Shown here in pieces: positions 63,680-64,000 of a stretch of 64,000 bases of DNA. The position numbers and the translations under genes were made by a program. This DNA is from Haemaphysalis longicornis (Eukaryota; Arthropoda; Arachnida; Ixodida; Ixodidae). The stretch is taken from contig CM023457.1 of the NCBI GenBank assembly GCA_013339765.2, positions 77,930,192 to 77,994,191 of the forward strand. The letters run 5' to 3'. Position 1 is the stretch's first letter, and each line of letters starts with the position of its first letter. The notes below the pieces were generated by a model, which worked only from the letters and a program-made list of their open reading frames with translations, was not told the DNA's origin and did not search any database.

Positions 63680-64000
63680 CGGGAGGCCCCTTGAGGTCGC
63701 TGGCGTCAGTGGTTGGCAAGTTATCCTGACGATGCTCTTGCAACTTTCGGTTCGCTGTCGCAGAAAGCTGTCCGGTGCTCTAGGTTGATCGTCCGCCCGT
63801 TCAGCTGTTTTCTGCGCCAACCTTTTCGGCGACTCCTCGCACGCATCAAGGGCACATAGTGAAAGCGGGCCGCTGTCACACCGGCAACACACTGTATCAG
63901 GCGGGTAAGGTGAAAGCAGAAGGGACAGGCTTTGGTGGGGTCAAGCTTGATGGGGCGAAACGGGGCTAACTCGACCGGTCTTGTTTCGGTGGAGGACTGA

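Larger units (their letters stand above)
59295..63960 (-). mobile_element. CR1-like LINE, nearly full length, decayed
   Basis: In order on the minus strand: 5' UTR (63,470-63,960), ORF1 with Cys-rich finger and coiled coil (62,560-63,455), endonuclease (61,740-62,500), RT (59,640-61,500), 3' UTR and an ATT-repeat tail at about 59,298-59,312. Gene order, the PRE-C2HC-like ORF1 tail and the ATT tail point to CR1/L2. At least 15 stops or frameshifts are visible, so it is old. The 5' UTR runs close to the window edge, so the very start may lie beyond 64,000. Confidence 0.8.

Noticed and set aside
1..64000. CRISPR array, bacterial operons, rRNA or integrated intact virus
   Set aside because: No regularly spaced identical repeats, no Shine-Dalgarno-led gene runs, no rRNA-like blocks; all virus-like frames are Ty3/gypsy retrotransposon fragments with broken genes.

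Overview
This window reads as intergenic, transposon-graveyard DNA from an arthropod nuclear genome, most probably a hard tick (Ixodidae). The evidence is the element mix: a tail-repeated SINE that begins with GATTGATTGATT followed by a TTTAACG core, non-LTR elements whose 3' ends read TGATGATGATGA or ATTATTATT, tick-style Jockey, I-like and CR1-like LINEs, Penelope-like elements (PLEs), Ty3/gypsy pieces and many short terminal-inverted-repeat elements. Species cannot be fixed from the sequence. I found no intact host gene, no rRNA or convincing functional tRNA, no CRISPR and no bacterial-type operon; nearly all long reading frames are decayed retroelement genes or their antisense shadows.

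Layout. 0-8 kb: LINE 3' tail, gag scrap, two inverted tRNA-derived SINE copies around 1.5 kb of unassigned DNA, a perfect 32-bp palindrome, and an inverted-repeat DNA element (6.58-7.47 kb). 8-12.2 kb: LINE reverse transcriptase (RT) fragment, gag-like coiled coil, three 56-bp tandem repeats, a purine-rich CpG tract, and a minus-strand LINE ORF1. 13.5-17.8 kb: a PLE in two opposed pieces. The 3' half lies on the minus strand (RT motif C, GIY-YIG nuclease, hammerhead-like motif). The 5' half lies on the plus strand, preceded by an SGNH-esterase-like frame. 17.8-20.4 kb: hairpins, a 71-bp tandem duplication, an endonuclease fragment, a foldback element and a gypsy-type LTR with TATA box. 20.6-26.7 kb: two 3'-truncated LINEs converging on a sharp breakpoint near 23,380 (an I-like element on plus, a Jockey-like element on minus).

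26.8-32.2 kb: LINE tail, a 215-bp MITE with TA duplication, and a PLE GIY-YIG remnant. 32.16-36.35 kb: a Tigger-like DNA element followed by a decayed Ty3/gypsy element (LTR end, primer-binding site, gag, zinc knuckle, protease, RT) carrying a nested LINE tail plus SINE. 36.4-49.9 kb: LINE 3' ends, two TIR elements of a shared TAAAGGGRYACTGA type, an I-like LINE with RT and RNase H, and SINEs. 49.9-58.8 kb: mostly unassigned AT-rich DNA with one LINE 3' end. 58.85-64 kb: a LINE tail and a nearly full-length but heavily mutated CR1-like LINE on the minus strand (zinc-finger/coiled-coil ORF1, endonuclease, RT, ATT tail).

No genes here work together as a host pathway. The functional logic is that of retroelement life cycles: RNA-binding ORF1/gag proteins, target-nicking endonucleases (AP-like or GIY-YIG), reverse transcriptases and RNase H, all broken by stops, frameshifts or lost catalytic residues. 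The most unusual piece is the 13.5-17.8 kb PLE, whose layout fits a twin-priming inversion and suggests an SGNH-domain frame upstream of a PLE RT.
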